64,000 bases of DNA from Pseudomonadota bacterium. Its GTDB lineage: Bacteria > Pseudomonadota > Alphaproteobacteria > Micropepsales > Micropepsaceae. The position numbers and the translations under genes are program-made. The notes under the pieces were generated by a model. The model worked only from the letters and a program-made list of their open reading frames with translations. It made no database searches and was not told where the DNA came from. This document shows positions 9,359-18,242 of this stretch, one piece after another (the first letter of the stretch is position 1; every line of letters begins with the position of its first letter). The stretch lies in assembly GCA_021804785.1 (NCBI GenBank), contig JAJZGY010000002.1, positions 62,001-126,000 on the forward strand, given 5' to 3'.

Positions 9359-9850
9359 TCAGGCCGCCGCGTCGGCGAGCGGCACAAAGCTACCGGAGTA
9401 GCGGGCGATTTGGCCTGCATAGGATCGCATACGCAGGTCCGATTTGATGATGTGATCCACGAGCCAGAAATGCAGGAACTCTGTCATCGTCGTGTGCAAA
9501 CTTATCAGTTCTGGCCGTGGCGTGACACTCACCATGGCAAGATCACCTGCCGTCTGCACGAGCGTGGCAAATCTCCGCCGAAGGTCTTCCATCTTGCGAA
9601 ATAATACCAAGTGTTCACGCTGATGTGCTTCGCCAAAAGGGTACTTGATCGCACATTGCAACTGTTCTTCGCGCTGAAAGTGTACCGCGGTATAACGATC
9701 GAGACGCTCGAAGATGTGCTGCAATTCGAACATACCGGCATCGTCCAGTCTCGCATTGCAGAATTCGTTGATCAGGCCAATCAGCGTATGATGATCATGA
9801 TCTATGACGCCATGATCAATTGTCATCCTGTCACGCCACTGTATCGTCAT
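9359..9850 (-). CDS. Bacteriohemerythrin-like protein
   Basis: A 163-residue protein with the hemerythrin iron-ligand series: IDHDHHTLIGLINEF, HFQREEQ, HQREHLVLF and HFWLVDHIIKSD. This fold carries an oxo-bridged diiron site that binds O2; in bacteria such proteins serve in oxygen sensing, storage or delivery. The ATG at 9850 is preceded by a G-rich stretch; an upstream in-frame ATG at 9919 would add 23 unrelated residues. It is a lone cytoplasmic domain with no chemoreceptor fused, facing the GAF gene. Confidence 0.87.
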   Translation of the reverse strand: MTIQWRDRMTIDHGVIDHDHHTLIGLINEFCNARLDDAGMFELQHIFERLDRYTAVHFQREEQLQCAIKYPFGEAHQREHLVLFRKMEDLRRRFATLVQTAGDLAMVSVTPRPELISLHTTMTEFLHFWLVDHIIKSDLRMRSYAGQIARYSGSFVPLADAAA

Positions 9851-10324
9851 TGCTGCCCCCCAGAGCCATACACTAAATGACCCCACTACTCTGAAATATG
9901 CGTAAACACCTGGTGGCATAAGTGATAACTTTCAGCAGTGCCGGCGCGAGAAATGACGACAACACCTGACGTCGATAAACGCTTGCACGCTTCGCCGCCA
10001 CAAGATGCCCGCCACGGTAATAGGAATTTTGTCATCGACATCGTTCAAGTGCGACGGAGCTCTTGGCAAAATGCGCTACTATCGCCCGCACCGCGGCATC
10101 TCGCCTGCTGTCACGACCGCTCGCTTTGCCCATCCGCAAAGCTTTAAGCGCTGGAACAGTCTTTCTTGCCTTACTGACCTGGCCGCGAAGCGAGTTGAAC
10201 ACACAGAAAAATCAACCACCTTTCACACGAGTGACCGAGGTCGCCGGGCAGTTACCGATACAGATCCTCGCAATTGGATTGCACCGCCGGTATTAGGGAG
10301 ACAGGGGGCAGCGACCTTCATTTG
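9851..10324. other. Intergenic stretch with no recognised gene
   Basis: About 470 bases between the hemerythrin gene and the kinase relic. Frames up to about 165 codons exist on the plus strand, but their translations look random and no start has a ribosome-binding site. It forms the left margin of the accessory region. Confidence 0.45.
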
Positions 10325-10615
10325 CTACGCAGCGTGGAAAACGGCGGTGTGCTCTGCAGGAAAGCGAGCTGTGAGGGTCGTTCCACAATTTGGTTCGCTC
10401 TCAATGATGAGATCCCCACCAGGTAATCGGCATCCCCAAGATAAACCCGGGACGGACGAGGCTGCCCGTGCGCAGAACCCGTTTGCAGAATGGGTACAGT
10501 GAACGGTTCGCCCACATTTGGTCATGGACCGGAGATCAATCTGGTCAGTGTGCTGGCGAGATAGACGCCCCCGGACCAAAGCACACTTCGCTGACCGTAA
10601 GGGCGGCTTGGAATT
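10325..10615 (-). pseudogene. Decayed 3' remnant of a histidine kinase (HATPase domain)
   Basis: In one minus-strand frame the last 30 or so residues read GGDLIIESEPNCGTTLTARF, then PAEH and a stop. This is the characteristic end of a histidine-kinase ATPase domain after the G2 box. Just upstream the expected F-Q-Q-V-D-x-x-L-x-R and GTGLGL segments appear only as fragments in two frames (FGPGAS in one, RGRLSRQHT in another), which indicates frameshifts and small deletions. No start codon or H-box is present. It sits directly after the SDR stop. Confidence 0.5.
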
Positions 10616-10638
10616 TGTTCTCGATGGGAGTTGGCGGT

Positions 10639-11409
10639 TTAGGCGTTGCGTGCCATCAAACCTCCGTCGACCGGAATGGTCGTTCCCGTGATGTAGGATG
10701 ATGCGGGTAGGCACAAACTCAGCGTAACATGGGCGACCTCCTCCGGCCGACCATAGCGGCGCAATGCCGTTCGGCGCTTGGCATAGATTGTCTTTTGTTC
10801 CTCCGGGATGGCCTGTGTCATTCCGGTGTGAATGGGTCCCGGACAGACACAATTGACAGTGATCCCTTCCGGGCCGAGTTCGACGGCGAGCGCGCGTGTC
10901 AGACCCGTGACGCCGGCCTTGGCGGCAGAATAGGCGCTGTCGAGCGCAGTGGCGCCGAGCGCTTCGGTCGAGGCGATGTTGACGATGCGCGGGCTTTTCG
11001 ACCTGCGCAGATATGGCAGCGCGGCGCGGATAATGCGCTGGTGAGCGGTAAGACATACCTGAATCATACGCCCCCACAACGCTTCATATTCCTCGCTGTC
11101 GATGGACTTGAACCCGGCAATTCCGGCGTTGTTCACGACGCAGTCAAGCGCGCCAAAATGTCGGGCAATCTCGTCTACGACTGTTTCGATAGATGCCTTA
11201 TCACCCACATCAAGCTTCCATGCCTTCGCCTTGCCTCCCTTTGCGGCAATCGCGTGGGCCACCGCGTCTGCGCCTTCCAGCGTGTAGTCCGTCACTGCGA
11301 CGTTAGCGCCATCGGCAGCAAAGACTTCTGCCGTGGCACGCCCCATACCGCTGGCCGCACCGGTGACCAGCACAGTCAATCCTCTTACCGAACGCACAGC
11401 ATCGCTCAT
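10639..11409 (-). CDS. Short-chain dehydrogenase/reductase (SDR)
   Basis: A 256-residue classical SDR. It has the nucleotide-binding motif [10 protein letters not shown] near the N-terminus, VNNAG in the central region, the catalytic Ser in NIASTEA, the YSAAK active site (Tyr-x3-Lys) and a C-terminal GTTIPVDGG. The acidic residue in VTDYT after strand 2 suggests NAD(H) preference. The substrate cannot be told from sequence. The ATG has GGAG about eight bases upstream. It is flanked by decayed sequence on both sides. Confidence 0.9.
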   Translation of the reverse strand: MSDAVRSVRGLTVLVTGAASGMGRATAEVFAADGANVAVTDYTLEGADAVAHAIAAKGGKAKAWKLDVGDKASIETVVDEIARHFGALDCVVNNAGIAGFKSIDSEEYEALWGRMIQVCLTAHQRIIRAALPYLRRSKSPRIVNIASTEALGATALDSAYSAAKAGVTGLTRALAVELGPEGITVNCVCPGPIHTGMTQAIPEEQKTIYAKRRTALRRYGRPEEVAHVTLSLCLPASSYITGTTIPVDGGLMARNA

Positions 11410-12346
11410 GAGCTGAACTCCATTTGTCGTCTGTCCAACACTTTCCTATCCGGAACCACTAGATATCCCAAAGGTCGAATCCGTGCCCCTGGCCAGCAAA
11501 ATTGTGCCCCCACTTCGCCTCCAAACTGGGGAGACGCATCTCCACAAGCGGAGACGCGAGGGCTGAAACCGCGGAATGTCCCTGTTCGACCTGTCTCTAC
11601 GCCCGGTCAGCCGGTAAACAGCGTGCGAATTGCCGCGGAACGCGTGACTTTCACGCGAGCGGTCGCAGAATACGAGTTCGTCGAAAAGTGACTGGCGCAG
11701 CGAACGGCCAGAGACAAAATCTGCACTTCCATAACTGGTTGAATTTACGAAGATATCGGCCGGAGCGGCCACCGCTGCCCTACCGCCCCGCTCCACGGAG
11801 AAGCCGAAAAGTCGAGTTGGGCTTTGGGGGCCCTTTCAGCGTCCTCCACCAAGGCTTCCAAGAAGGCGGTTCAACTCGGCGATTTTTTTCTGGCCACAGA
11901 CAGGGTCTCGTCGGCCAAAGGGTTGGGGCGGCCGGCGAGGACCATAAATCCTGTCAGTACCGTGTCCGAGTAGTGAGCCAGAAGTGCGAGTGTACGGACC
12001 GGAGAATGAATGGCGCGCCTCGCTGGATGAAAACGACAAATATGTTTCGCCTCTTCTACTACGATAGGGTCGCCGATCACCGCTAAACGCCGAATCCCGC
12101 CGTCGACGGCCGCCGACGTCGCGCCATTTTGTGCAGATCCTCCCAGGCTCCATTGCTCGTTGTTGGATGCAATACGAAGGCTGGCGAAAGTTCAAGCCTC
12201 GCTCAATGGGCTGGTTGTCGAACTGGACGCCGGAACCAGACCACGCCGCGGGCGCTGAGTGGATCGGGGGAAAAGCCGGCCGTTTTCCTGGCGGCCCGCA
12301 CCCTATGGCGGACCTTCGGGATTTCAGAGAGAAGTCGTGAGCCGAC
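11410..12346. other. Gene-poor, probably decayed region
   Basis: Over 900 bases in which no frame on either strand gives a recognisable protein with a credible start. Frames of 70-250 codons overlap in conflicting directions. The only stretch with protein-like texture is on the minus strand at about 11870-12080 (LALLAHYSDTVLTGFMVLAG), which continues in a second frame, as a frameshifted relic would. I cannot assign a family. Confidence 0.5.
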
Positions 12347-12727
12347 TTAGCCGGCTGGCCGATCATGAAACACAGCCTCGATGTTATGGCCATCGGGGTC
12401 CAGTACGAACGCCCCATAGTAGCCGGGGTGGTAGTGAGGACGCAGCCCTGGGCCGCCATTGTCTGTTCCACCGGCGAGCAGGGCTTCACGGTGGAACGCA
12501 TCGACAGCCTCCCGACCGTTGGCCCTGATGGCGATATGGAGCTTCCCGGATGTGGGGTCATGTTCCGCAATCCAGAACCATGGTCGCGTATCACCGTAGC
12601 CGGTAGCTTTCACCGTCGCGCTGCTATCGTCGAAGAGACGCCGCACACCCAAGGGTGCCAAGGCTCGATCGTAGAACTGGACCGAACGCTCGAATTCCGA
12701 CACGCCGAACGTCATATGATCAATCAT
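12347..12727 (-). CDS. VOC-family (glyoxalase/bleomycin-resistance-like) protein
   Basis: About 126 residues forming a single vicinal-oxygen-chelate domain, from IDHMTFGVSEFERSVQFYDR to YGAFVLDPDGHNIEAVFHD. The metal ligands expected in the fold are present (His near the start, Glu in NIEAVF). The ATG at 12727 begins directly at the first beta strand; ATG 12784 and GTG 12802 are possible longer starts. The substrate is unknown. It lies between the decayed stretch and the toxin-antitoxin pair. Confidence 0.8.
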   Translation of the reverse strand: MIDHMTFGVSEFERSVQFYDRALAPLGVRRLFDDSSATVKATGYGDTRPWFWIAEHDPTSGKLHIAIRANGREAVDAFHREALLAGGTDNGGPGLRPHYHPGYYGAFVLDPDGHNIEAVFHDRPAG

Positions 12728-13025
12728 CGCCGGTCCCAATTGCCCGTTTGAAAAAGCGTAACCCGCCGCCCGGGTGTCTGCCATAGAGACGCCTCTCTCC
12801 ACGGCACGGCACGCTCAAATCGAACACCTCAAATAGGTCGCCGTATGATTGCGACGCCGATTCATCCCTAATGAGGCGAGGGCTGCCCGATGGTCGATGT
12901 TTCGAGACAAGAGGCGGCCCAGACCCCGTTGGCGTTCCCGACAGATCGCCACAATAGAGTTGACTTGTTTGCCTGTTAGGCGTACATTGAGGGCGTAAGA
13001 GATGTCCTTGATTGGAGCCGAGCAC

Positions 13026-13328
13026 ATGCCAGTAAACCGTACCGGCGATCACGATAGGCGCAATCGTGACGAACGCCTCGCGTTCCGACTGGACGAAGAC
13101 ACCAAGGATCTGATCGAGCGGGCGGCGCTTCTGTCGCGGCGCAAGGTCAGCGACTTTTGCTTGACCGCGCTCACCGATGTCGCCCGCAAGACGATCGCCG
13201 AGCATGAAACCTTGGTGCTGTCCGACCGTGACCGCGATGTCTTTTTCGACACCCTGATCAACCCGCCCGAGCCCAACGAACGGCTCGTGCGCGCCCTGGC
13301 TGATCATAAGCGCCGGGTCGCGCAGTAG
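13026..13328 (+). CDS. DUF1778 antitoxin (TacA-like)
   Basis: A 100-residue protein with an N-terminal ribbon-helix-helix region (RNRDERLAFRLDEDTKDLIE) and a C-terminal tail with VFFDTLINPPEPNERL, the toxin-neutralising segment typical of DUF1778 antitoxins. GGAG precedes the ATG at 13026. The stop is two bases before the GNAT toxin gene, the standard antitoxin-first order. The antitoxin should both bind the promoter and mask the acetyltransferase. Confidence 0.88.
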   Translation: MPVNRTGDHDRRNRDERLAFRLDEDTKDLIERAALLSRRKVSDFCLTALTDVARKTIAEHETLVLSDRDRDVFFDTLINPPEPNERLVRALADHKRRVAQ

Positions 13329-13330
13329 GC

Positions 13331-13852
13331 ATGGCGGCGCCCGACCCCGATTGTCGGATCGAGCCGCTCGCGCCGCACCATGACCGGGCCGGCTTCACCT
13401 GCGGTATCGACAGCCTGGATCGCTATTTCCGGACCCAGGCGAGTCAGGACATGCGCCGCAAGGCGAACGCCGTCTTCGTGTTGGTCGCCCCCGATAGTCC
13501 TGCGGAAGTGCGGGGCTACTACACCCTGTGCGCAACGGGGGTATCGCAGGGCGCCGTGCCCCCCGCCGCCCGCAAGCATATCCCGCGCTATCCACTGGTC
13601 AGCGCGACCTTGGTCGGACGCCTGGCCGTGTCGCAAGCGCGACAGGGCGAAGGCCTGGGATCGCTGCTCCTGGCGGACGCCGTGCGGCGAGCCTATGCGA
13701 GCGCCGCCTCCGTCGGGTCGTCCATGCTGGTCGTGGACGCGATCAGCGAGCGCGCGGCCGCCTTCTACGAAGGCCATGGCTTCGTGTTGTTGCCCGAATC
13801 GCTGCGCCTGGTGTTGCCGATGGCCACGCTCGGCGGGCTGCTGCAATCGTGA
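13331..13852 (+). CDS. GNAT-family toxin (TacT-like acetyltransferase)
   Basis: A 173-residue GNAT protein with the acetyl-CoA loop RQGEGLGS and the C-terminal AAAFYEGHGFVLLPES seen in TacT/AtaT-type toxins. Such toxins acetylate the amino group of aminoacyl-tRNA and block translation. It is paired with the DUF1778 gene immediately upstream. The frame is intact, and the Tyr of FYEGHGF, the expected catalytic position, is present. It probably belongs to the same acquired segment as the recombinase that follows. Confidence 0.88.
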   Translation: MAAPDPDCRIEPLAPHHDRAGFTCGIDSLDRYFRTQASQDMRRKANAVFVLVAPDSPAEVRGYYTLCATGVSQGAVPPAARKHIPRYPLVSATLVGRLAVSQARQGEGLGSLLLADAVRRAYASAASVGSSMLVVDAISERAAAFYEGHGFVLLPESLRLVLPMATLGGLLQS

Positions 13853-13885
13853 ACCATTCCTCCGCGCTGACGAAAGGATATCGCC

Positions 13886-15424
13886 ATGACCCAAGCCGCA
13901 CTGGCTATCGAGGAAACGGCCACGGTCGTGGCGACCGCCCGCGTGGCGCTCTATCTGCGCGTCTCGACGCCACGCCAAGCCGAGCACGATCTGTCGATCC
14001 CCGACCAGCGGCGGCAGATGGAAAACTATTGCCTCGCCAAAGGCTGGGAGGCGGTCTCGGAGTTCGTCGAGCCGGGCAATAGCGCGACCGACGATCGCCG
14101 GCCGGCGTTCCAGGCGATGATCGACGCGGCGATGGAGAAGCCGCCAGCGTTCAACGTCATCGCGGTCCACAGCTTCTCGCGCTTCTTCCGGGACCAGTTC
14201 CAGTTCGAGTTCTACATCCGCAAGCTGGCGAAAAACGGGGTCCGGCTGATCTCGATCACGCAGGACCTCGGCGACGATCCGATGAGCGTGATGATGCGCC
14301 AGATCATGACGCTGTTCGACGAGTACCAGTCGAAGGAGAACGGCAAGCACACGCTGCGGGCCATGAAGGAGAACGCCCGCCAGGGCTTCTGGAACGGCTC
14401 CCGACCGCCGCTGGGCTAACGCGTCATCGCGGCCGAGCACCGTGGAACCAAGGTCAAGAAGACGCTGGAGATCGATCCCATCCACGCCGAGACGGTGCGG
14501 CGCATCTACCGCATGGCACTGAACGGCCTCGACAACAGCGGGCCGATGGGCCTGAAGTCGATCACGACCTGGCTGAACGATCACAACGTCGGCACGCGCG
14601 ACGGCGGACGCTTCGGCATCGCCGCCGTGCATCAGATCCTGACCCGCACCACCTACATCGGCCAGCATCGGTTCAACTATCGCGACTTCCGCACCAAGGC
14701 GCGCAAGCCCGAGGCCGAACACGCGGTCATGGACGTTCCGCCGATCGTGACGGAGGCGGAGTTCGATGCGGTCCAGCGGTCGCTCAAGGCCCGCAACCCG
14801 ATGGTCATGCCGCCTCGGGCGGTGAGCGGGCCGACGCTGCTGACCGGCATCTGCTTCTGCTCCCTGTGCGGCGGCGCTATGACGCTTCGCACTGGCCACA
14901 GCAGCACGGGGCAGGAGTACCGCTACTACACTTGCTCGACCAAGGCGCGGCAGGGCCCCAAGGGCTGCCCGGGCATCACGATCCCCATGGCGCGCCTAGA
15001 CCAAGCCGTCATCCACCATCTGGAGTCCCGTCTGCTCGATCCCCAGCGCCTGGAAGCGCTGATGGAGCAGTTGCTCGAACGGCGTGACGAATGGGTTGAT
15101 CGTCGCCGATCCCATGTGTCGGACCTGCGGCGTCGCGCCACGGAAGCCGACGCCAAGCTGAAGCGCCTCTACGACGCCATCGAGAACGGCGTGATCAATG
15201 CGAATGATCCTTCCCTCAAGGACCGCATCGCCGAGCTGGCCACCACCCGCGACCAGGCCGGAGGCGACGCCGATCGGGTCGCCGCGGCGATCGAGCGGAT
15301 CGGGCCGGTGATCACGGCCGAGAGCCTCCAGGCGTTCGCCCTGGCGGCCAAGCAACGGCTGCGGACCGAGGAGGGCGCTTACCGCCGCGACCACCTGCGC
15401 GCGGTCGCCCAGCGGGTCGAGGTT
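13886..15424 (+). pseudogene. Large serine recombinase, split by an in-frame TAA and truncated at the 3' end
   Basis: The N-terminal resolvase domain (ALYLRVST with the catalytic Ser, SIPDQRRQM, VHSFSRFFRD) is intact to codon 177, where PPLG is followed by TAA at 14417-14419. Translation in the same frame resumes at once with RVIAAEHRG, then the Recombinase domain and a zinc ribbon (CSLCGGAM ... YTCS), so one base change (TAC or TAT to TAA) explains the break. Homologous proteins continue past AQRVEV for some tens of residues; here similarity ends near 15424 and the frame runs on through tRNA-Arg antisense. An internal GTG at 14495 could restart translation but would lack the catalytic domain. 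Confidence 0.85.
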
Positions 15425-15483
15425 GTAACCTATCTATCCGGTACGATCTGTGACCTATGTCTTCGGTCCGTACAGTACGGGAA

Positions 15484-15560
15484 TGGCGCGCCCGAAAGGA
15501 TTCGAACCTCTGACCCCCAGATTCGTAGTCTGGTGCTCTATCCAGCTGAGCTACGGGCGC
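15484..15560 (-). tRNA. tRNA-Arg (anticodon ACG)
   Basis: A 77-base cloverleaf including an encoded CCA. The acceptor stem GCGCCCG pairs with CGGGCGC, the D-arm is GCTC/GAGC, the anticodon arm CCAGA/TCTGG encloses CTACGAA with anticodon ACG, the variable loop is 5 bases, and the T-arm AGAGG/CCTTT encloses TTCGAAT. ACG reads CGN arginine codons after A34-to-inosine editing. The 3' end faces the recombinase relic, the usual side for element insertion. Confidence 0.97.
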
Positions 15561-15576
15561 CGAGCCAAGGGCGCAG

Positions 15577-15605
15577 AACCTATTGGGGCTCGCGCGCAAA
15601 GGCAA
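15577..15605 (-). promoter_or_regulatory. Candidate promoter of tRNA-Arg
   Basis: On the minus strand TTGCCT (15605-15600) and TAGGTT (15582-15577) are 17 bases apart and end 16 bases before the mature tRNA. The -10 match is weak, but the geometry suits a tRNA promoter. The rest of the 15561-15909 gap shows nothing else. Confidence 0.4.
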
Positions 15606-15909
15606 GCGGCCCCTTTCGCTTTTGGCACGCTCCCGGGGGCCAAAGCTCGAGCATCGTGGTAGCATTGCGCCAAGTGCCCGCTCCGCCCACCGATTTCGGG
15701 GATTTGACAGTGCCTGCGCCCTTGTCCCGCGCCATGGGCGTCGGTAAGAGTGGGGGAGGGCCCGGCGCCGTCGTGTTTCGGGTCTGCTGGGCGTGCGACA
15801 TGCGGGCGAACATGAGACGAAAGTCCCAAGAGCACGGTCGCGGGTAGCAGCGGCAGGTCGGGGGCGGGGATCATCGCGACCACCTGGGGCAATCAGGCGG
15901 AGACCAGTG

Positions 15910-17100
15910 ATGAGGGGATTTCACGTGGTGCAGGCAGACAAGACGCGGTCGCTGCGCTCGCTGGCCTTGCTGGCGTCAGCGTTGACGATTGCTGTAGCGT
16001 TGAGCGGCTGCAGCACCATAGACAGCACACTGTTCGGGTCCTCGCAGCCATCGCCTGGCCAGACCGCCTCACCACCACCATCCTCGCAAGAGCTGGAGAG
16101 CTCTCAGGCAGGGGGTGTGACGGGCACCACCTCTGGTTCGGCCACCGCGGCTGCGACCGGGAGGCCGGGAACAATTTCTCCAGTTCAGATTGCACCGGTG
16201 GAGGATACAGGAACGGCAGTCGGCCACACGGTCATGGCACTGCACAGCGACCTGTCGGGGATGCAGGATCAGATCATGTCGGCGGCCGGCAAGCTGAGCG
16301 ATCTGGAGGCCTCCAACGCCCAGTTTGCCAGCACCTATTTCGACGACAAGGCACAGATCACCACACGCCTGCAGCTGGGAACGACCCGCGGCAACCCGCA
16401 TCTCGTGCAAAAATGGAATGCAGCCCAGAGTGCGCTTGATTCCCTCACCGTAAACATCAACGCCCTCAATAACCTCGGCCAGCACATTTCCGACATTTCG
16501 AGCCGGGCGCATTACATGCTTAATACCATCCATGCGACCTACAATGTTTCCGGCGCCGTGGATGAAGATCATCGTCAGCTTGACGTGCTTGACGATGAAA
16601 CCAACCAGACCATTGTCATCATCGACCGCCTGCTCAAACAGGCAACGGGAGACATTCAGAGACAGACTGCCTATGTCGCCACTGAGCGCGGCAGCTTGAC
16701 CACTTTGGCCGCAGCAATTCAGAACGGTCAGCTCTATGGTGCAGGTGTTGGCGGAGTTCTGGCAGCAGGGGTCTCGCCATCATCCAGCTATGTCGCCAAC
16801 TCGACACCTCTGGTCACCATCCGCTTCAAGCATGCCCACATCGCCTACAAGCAGATCCTTTATTCGGCACTGCAGCAGGCGCTCAAGGAACGTCCCGAGG
16901 CAACCTTCTCCGTGGTCGCCATCTCGCCGACACGCGGAAGCGCCCCCGCCGTGCAGCTGGCCCAAACAGTGGCTGAACGCCACGCCCGCCAGGTGCTGCG
17001 AGCAATGACAGAGATGGGTATCCCAAGCGCAAGGTTGTCACTGTCGTCAGCCACCGACCCAGGGGTTCACACAACTGAAGTCCGCGTCTTCGTGCATTGA
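15910..17100 (+). CDS. Putative outer-membrane lipoprotein with a degenerate OmpA-like C-terminal domain
   Basis: A 396-residue protein starting at the ATG preceded by GGAG. A signal peptide ends in the lipobox VALSGC, followed by a Ser/Pro/Thr-rich linker of about 60 residues, a helical middle section with coiled-coil character (residues about 90-260), and a C-terminal domain with AERHARQVLRAMTEMGIPS then RLSLSS and a final EVRVFVH. The last part resembles the OmpA/MotB peptidoglycan-binding fold but lacks a clear NxxLSxxRA motif. It may link the envelope to peptidoglycan. No partner gene is adjacent. Confidence 0.72.
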   Translation: MRGFHVVQADKTRSLRSLALLASALTIAVALSGCSTIDSTLFGSSQPSPGQTASPPPSSQELESSQAGGVTGTTSGSATAAATGRPGTISPVQIAPVEDTGTAVGHTVMALHSDLSGMQDQIMSAAGKLSDLEASNAQFASTYFDDKAQITTRLQLGTTRGNPHLVQKWNAAQSALDSLTVNINALNNLGQHISDISSRAHYMLNTIHATYNVSGAVDEDHRQLDVLDDETNQTIVIIDRLLKQATGDIQRQTAYVATERGSLTTLAAAIQNGQLYGAGVGGVLAAGVSPSSSYVANSTPLVTIRFKHAHIAYKQILYSALQQALKERPEATFSVVAISPTRGSAPAVQLAQTVAERHARQVLRAMTEMGIPSARLSLSSATDPGVHTTEVRVFVH

Positions 17101-17219
17101 AACAGCACGCCATTCCTAGCCCAGCGCGTTTTGGCAGCAATTGAAAAGATTGAACCCTGGGCCACGTGGCTCAGATCCGCGCCCGAAGCAAGCGGCGGGC
17201 ACTGGGTGTGGTCTTGCGC

Positions 17220-18233
17220 TTATCTACAGATGAATTCGCGATAACTCGTCAACCTGCCCACAGTGCGGGCTTCATAGACACCGCGAGCAATGGCGCGGGC
17301 AAGACAGTCCGCAGCCGCGTGGCCGATCTGCATGGTTTCGAGCGGACTTTTGTCAGCTCGGCTCGACCGTCCCGTCGAAATCGCAAAGACAAGATCGCCA
17401 TCAAAAGGCGTATGCACGGGACGCAGCGCCCGGGCAAAACCATCGGCGGCCATGATCGCGACGCGCCTGAGCTCAAGCTTGTCCAGCACAGCGTCGGTCG
17501 CCACCACGGCTATGGTGGTATTCGCACCGGCCTGTGAGCCGAGCTTCATGTCGGATGGCAGCGCTGCGGAAACGGCGGGAAATTCCGCCCCTGGCCTTCT
17601 ACCACCAAATTCGCCCTGCTGTTCAAATGGCCAGGCCCAGAATGCGTCGCTGTGCGGCATGAGAGCCGAACCCACCGCATTGACGGCAACCAGCGCTCCC
17701 ACTGTGGTGCCATCGTCCAGACGCCAGGAGGCACTGCCCAAGCCACCCTTCAAACGGCCGCAAGCCGCTCCCATTCCTGCGCCAGCATTGCCCAGGGCGA
17801 AATCGACGCCGGCTCCTTGCGCAGCGGTCAGCCCAAGTTGGCGATAAGGAGGCTCCTCCCCCCAACTCTTGTCACCGCCATTATTCAGATCAAAGAGGAT
17901 GGCGCCACAAACAACGGGCACCAAAGGCGCATCAGGGGCAATCTGATACCCTTGACCCTGAGCCCGCAAGAAGGACTGCAGGCCACTGACGGCGTCGTTG
18001 CCAAACGCCGACCCCCCTGAAAGGCAGATCCCATCAATGGCCGCCACCAGATTTTCCGGTGCGAGCACAGCCACGTCCCGCGTTCCGGGAGCGCCACCGC
18101 GTATGTCAACCGCCGCACAGAATGGCTGATCCCCCATGATCACGGTCACGCCACTGCGCAGGCGCTCGTCGTCGGCATTGCCGACTTTGAGACCGGCGAC
18201 GTCGGTAATGAGGTTGCGCGGCCCGCGTGTCAT
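17220..18233 (-). CDS. P1-family peptidase (DmpA/S58 type aminopeptidase)
   Basis: A 337-residue member of the S58 family of N-terminal-nucleophile peptidases. Conserved blocks are ITDVAGLKVGNA, VDIRGGAPGTRD, IDGICLSGGSAFG, CGAILFDLNNGG, GAGMGAACGRLKGGLGSAS and, at the self-cleavage site, AGANTTIAVVATDA. Family members cut themselves into two chains before the nucleophile and hydrolyse short or beta-amino peptides. Which of the two Thr residues is the nucleophile is not certain from sequence. There is no signal peptide. It lies 9 bases after the tam gene on the same strand. Confidence 0.88.
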   Translation of the reverse strand: MTRGPRNLITDVAGLKVGNADDERLRSGVTVIMGDQPFCAAVDIRGGAPGTRDVAVLAPENLVAAIDGICLSGGSAFGNDAVSGLQSFLRAQGQGYQIAPDAPLVPVVCGAILFDLNNGGDKSWGEEPPYRQLGLTAAQGAGVDFALGNAGAGMGAACGRLKGGLGSASWRLDDGTTVGALVAVNAVGSALMPHSDAFWAWPFEQQGEFGGRRPGAEFPAVSAALPSDMKLGSQAGANTTIAVVATDAVLDKLELRRVAIMAADGFARALRPVHTPFDGDLVFAISTGRSSRADKSPLETMQIGHAAADCLARAIARGVYEARTVGRLTSYREFICR

Positions 18234-18242
18234 GAACCAACG

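Noticed and set aside
10005-10502. Plus-strand open frame of 165 codons
   Set aside because: The translation has no recognisable similarity and runs antisense to the histidine-kinase relic. There is no credible start.
11836-12594. Minus-strand open frame of 252 codons across the gene-poor region
   Set aside because: It overlaps the clear VOC gene in another frame, has no ribosome-binding site, and its translation is Arg/Ser-rich and unlike a folded protein.
14495-15847. Independent gene for the second half of the recombinase, extending to 15847
   Set aside because: It starts at an internal GTG in the middle of the recombinase, and its last 140 codons are antisense to tRNA-Arg and intergenic DNA.
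17157-17174. Palindrome around GCCACGTGGC after the lipoprotein gene as a terminator
   Set aside because: The dyad has essentially no loop and no T-tract, so it cannot act as a normal hairpin terminator.
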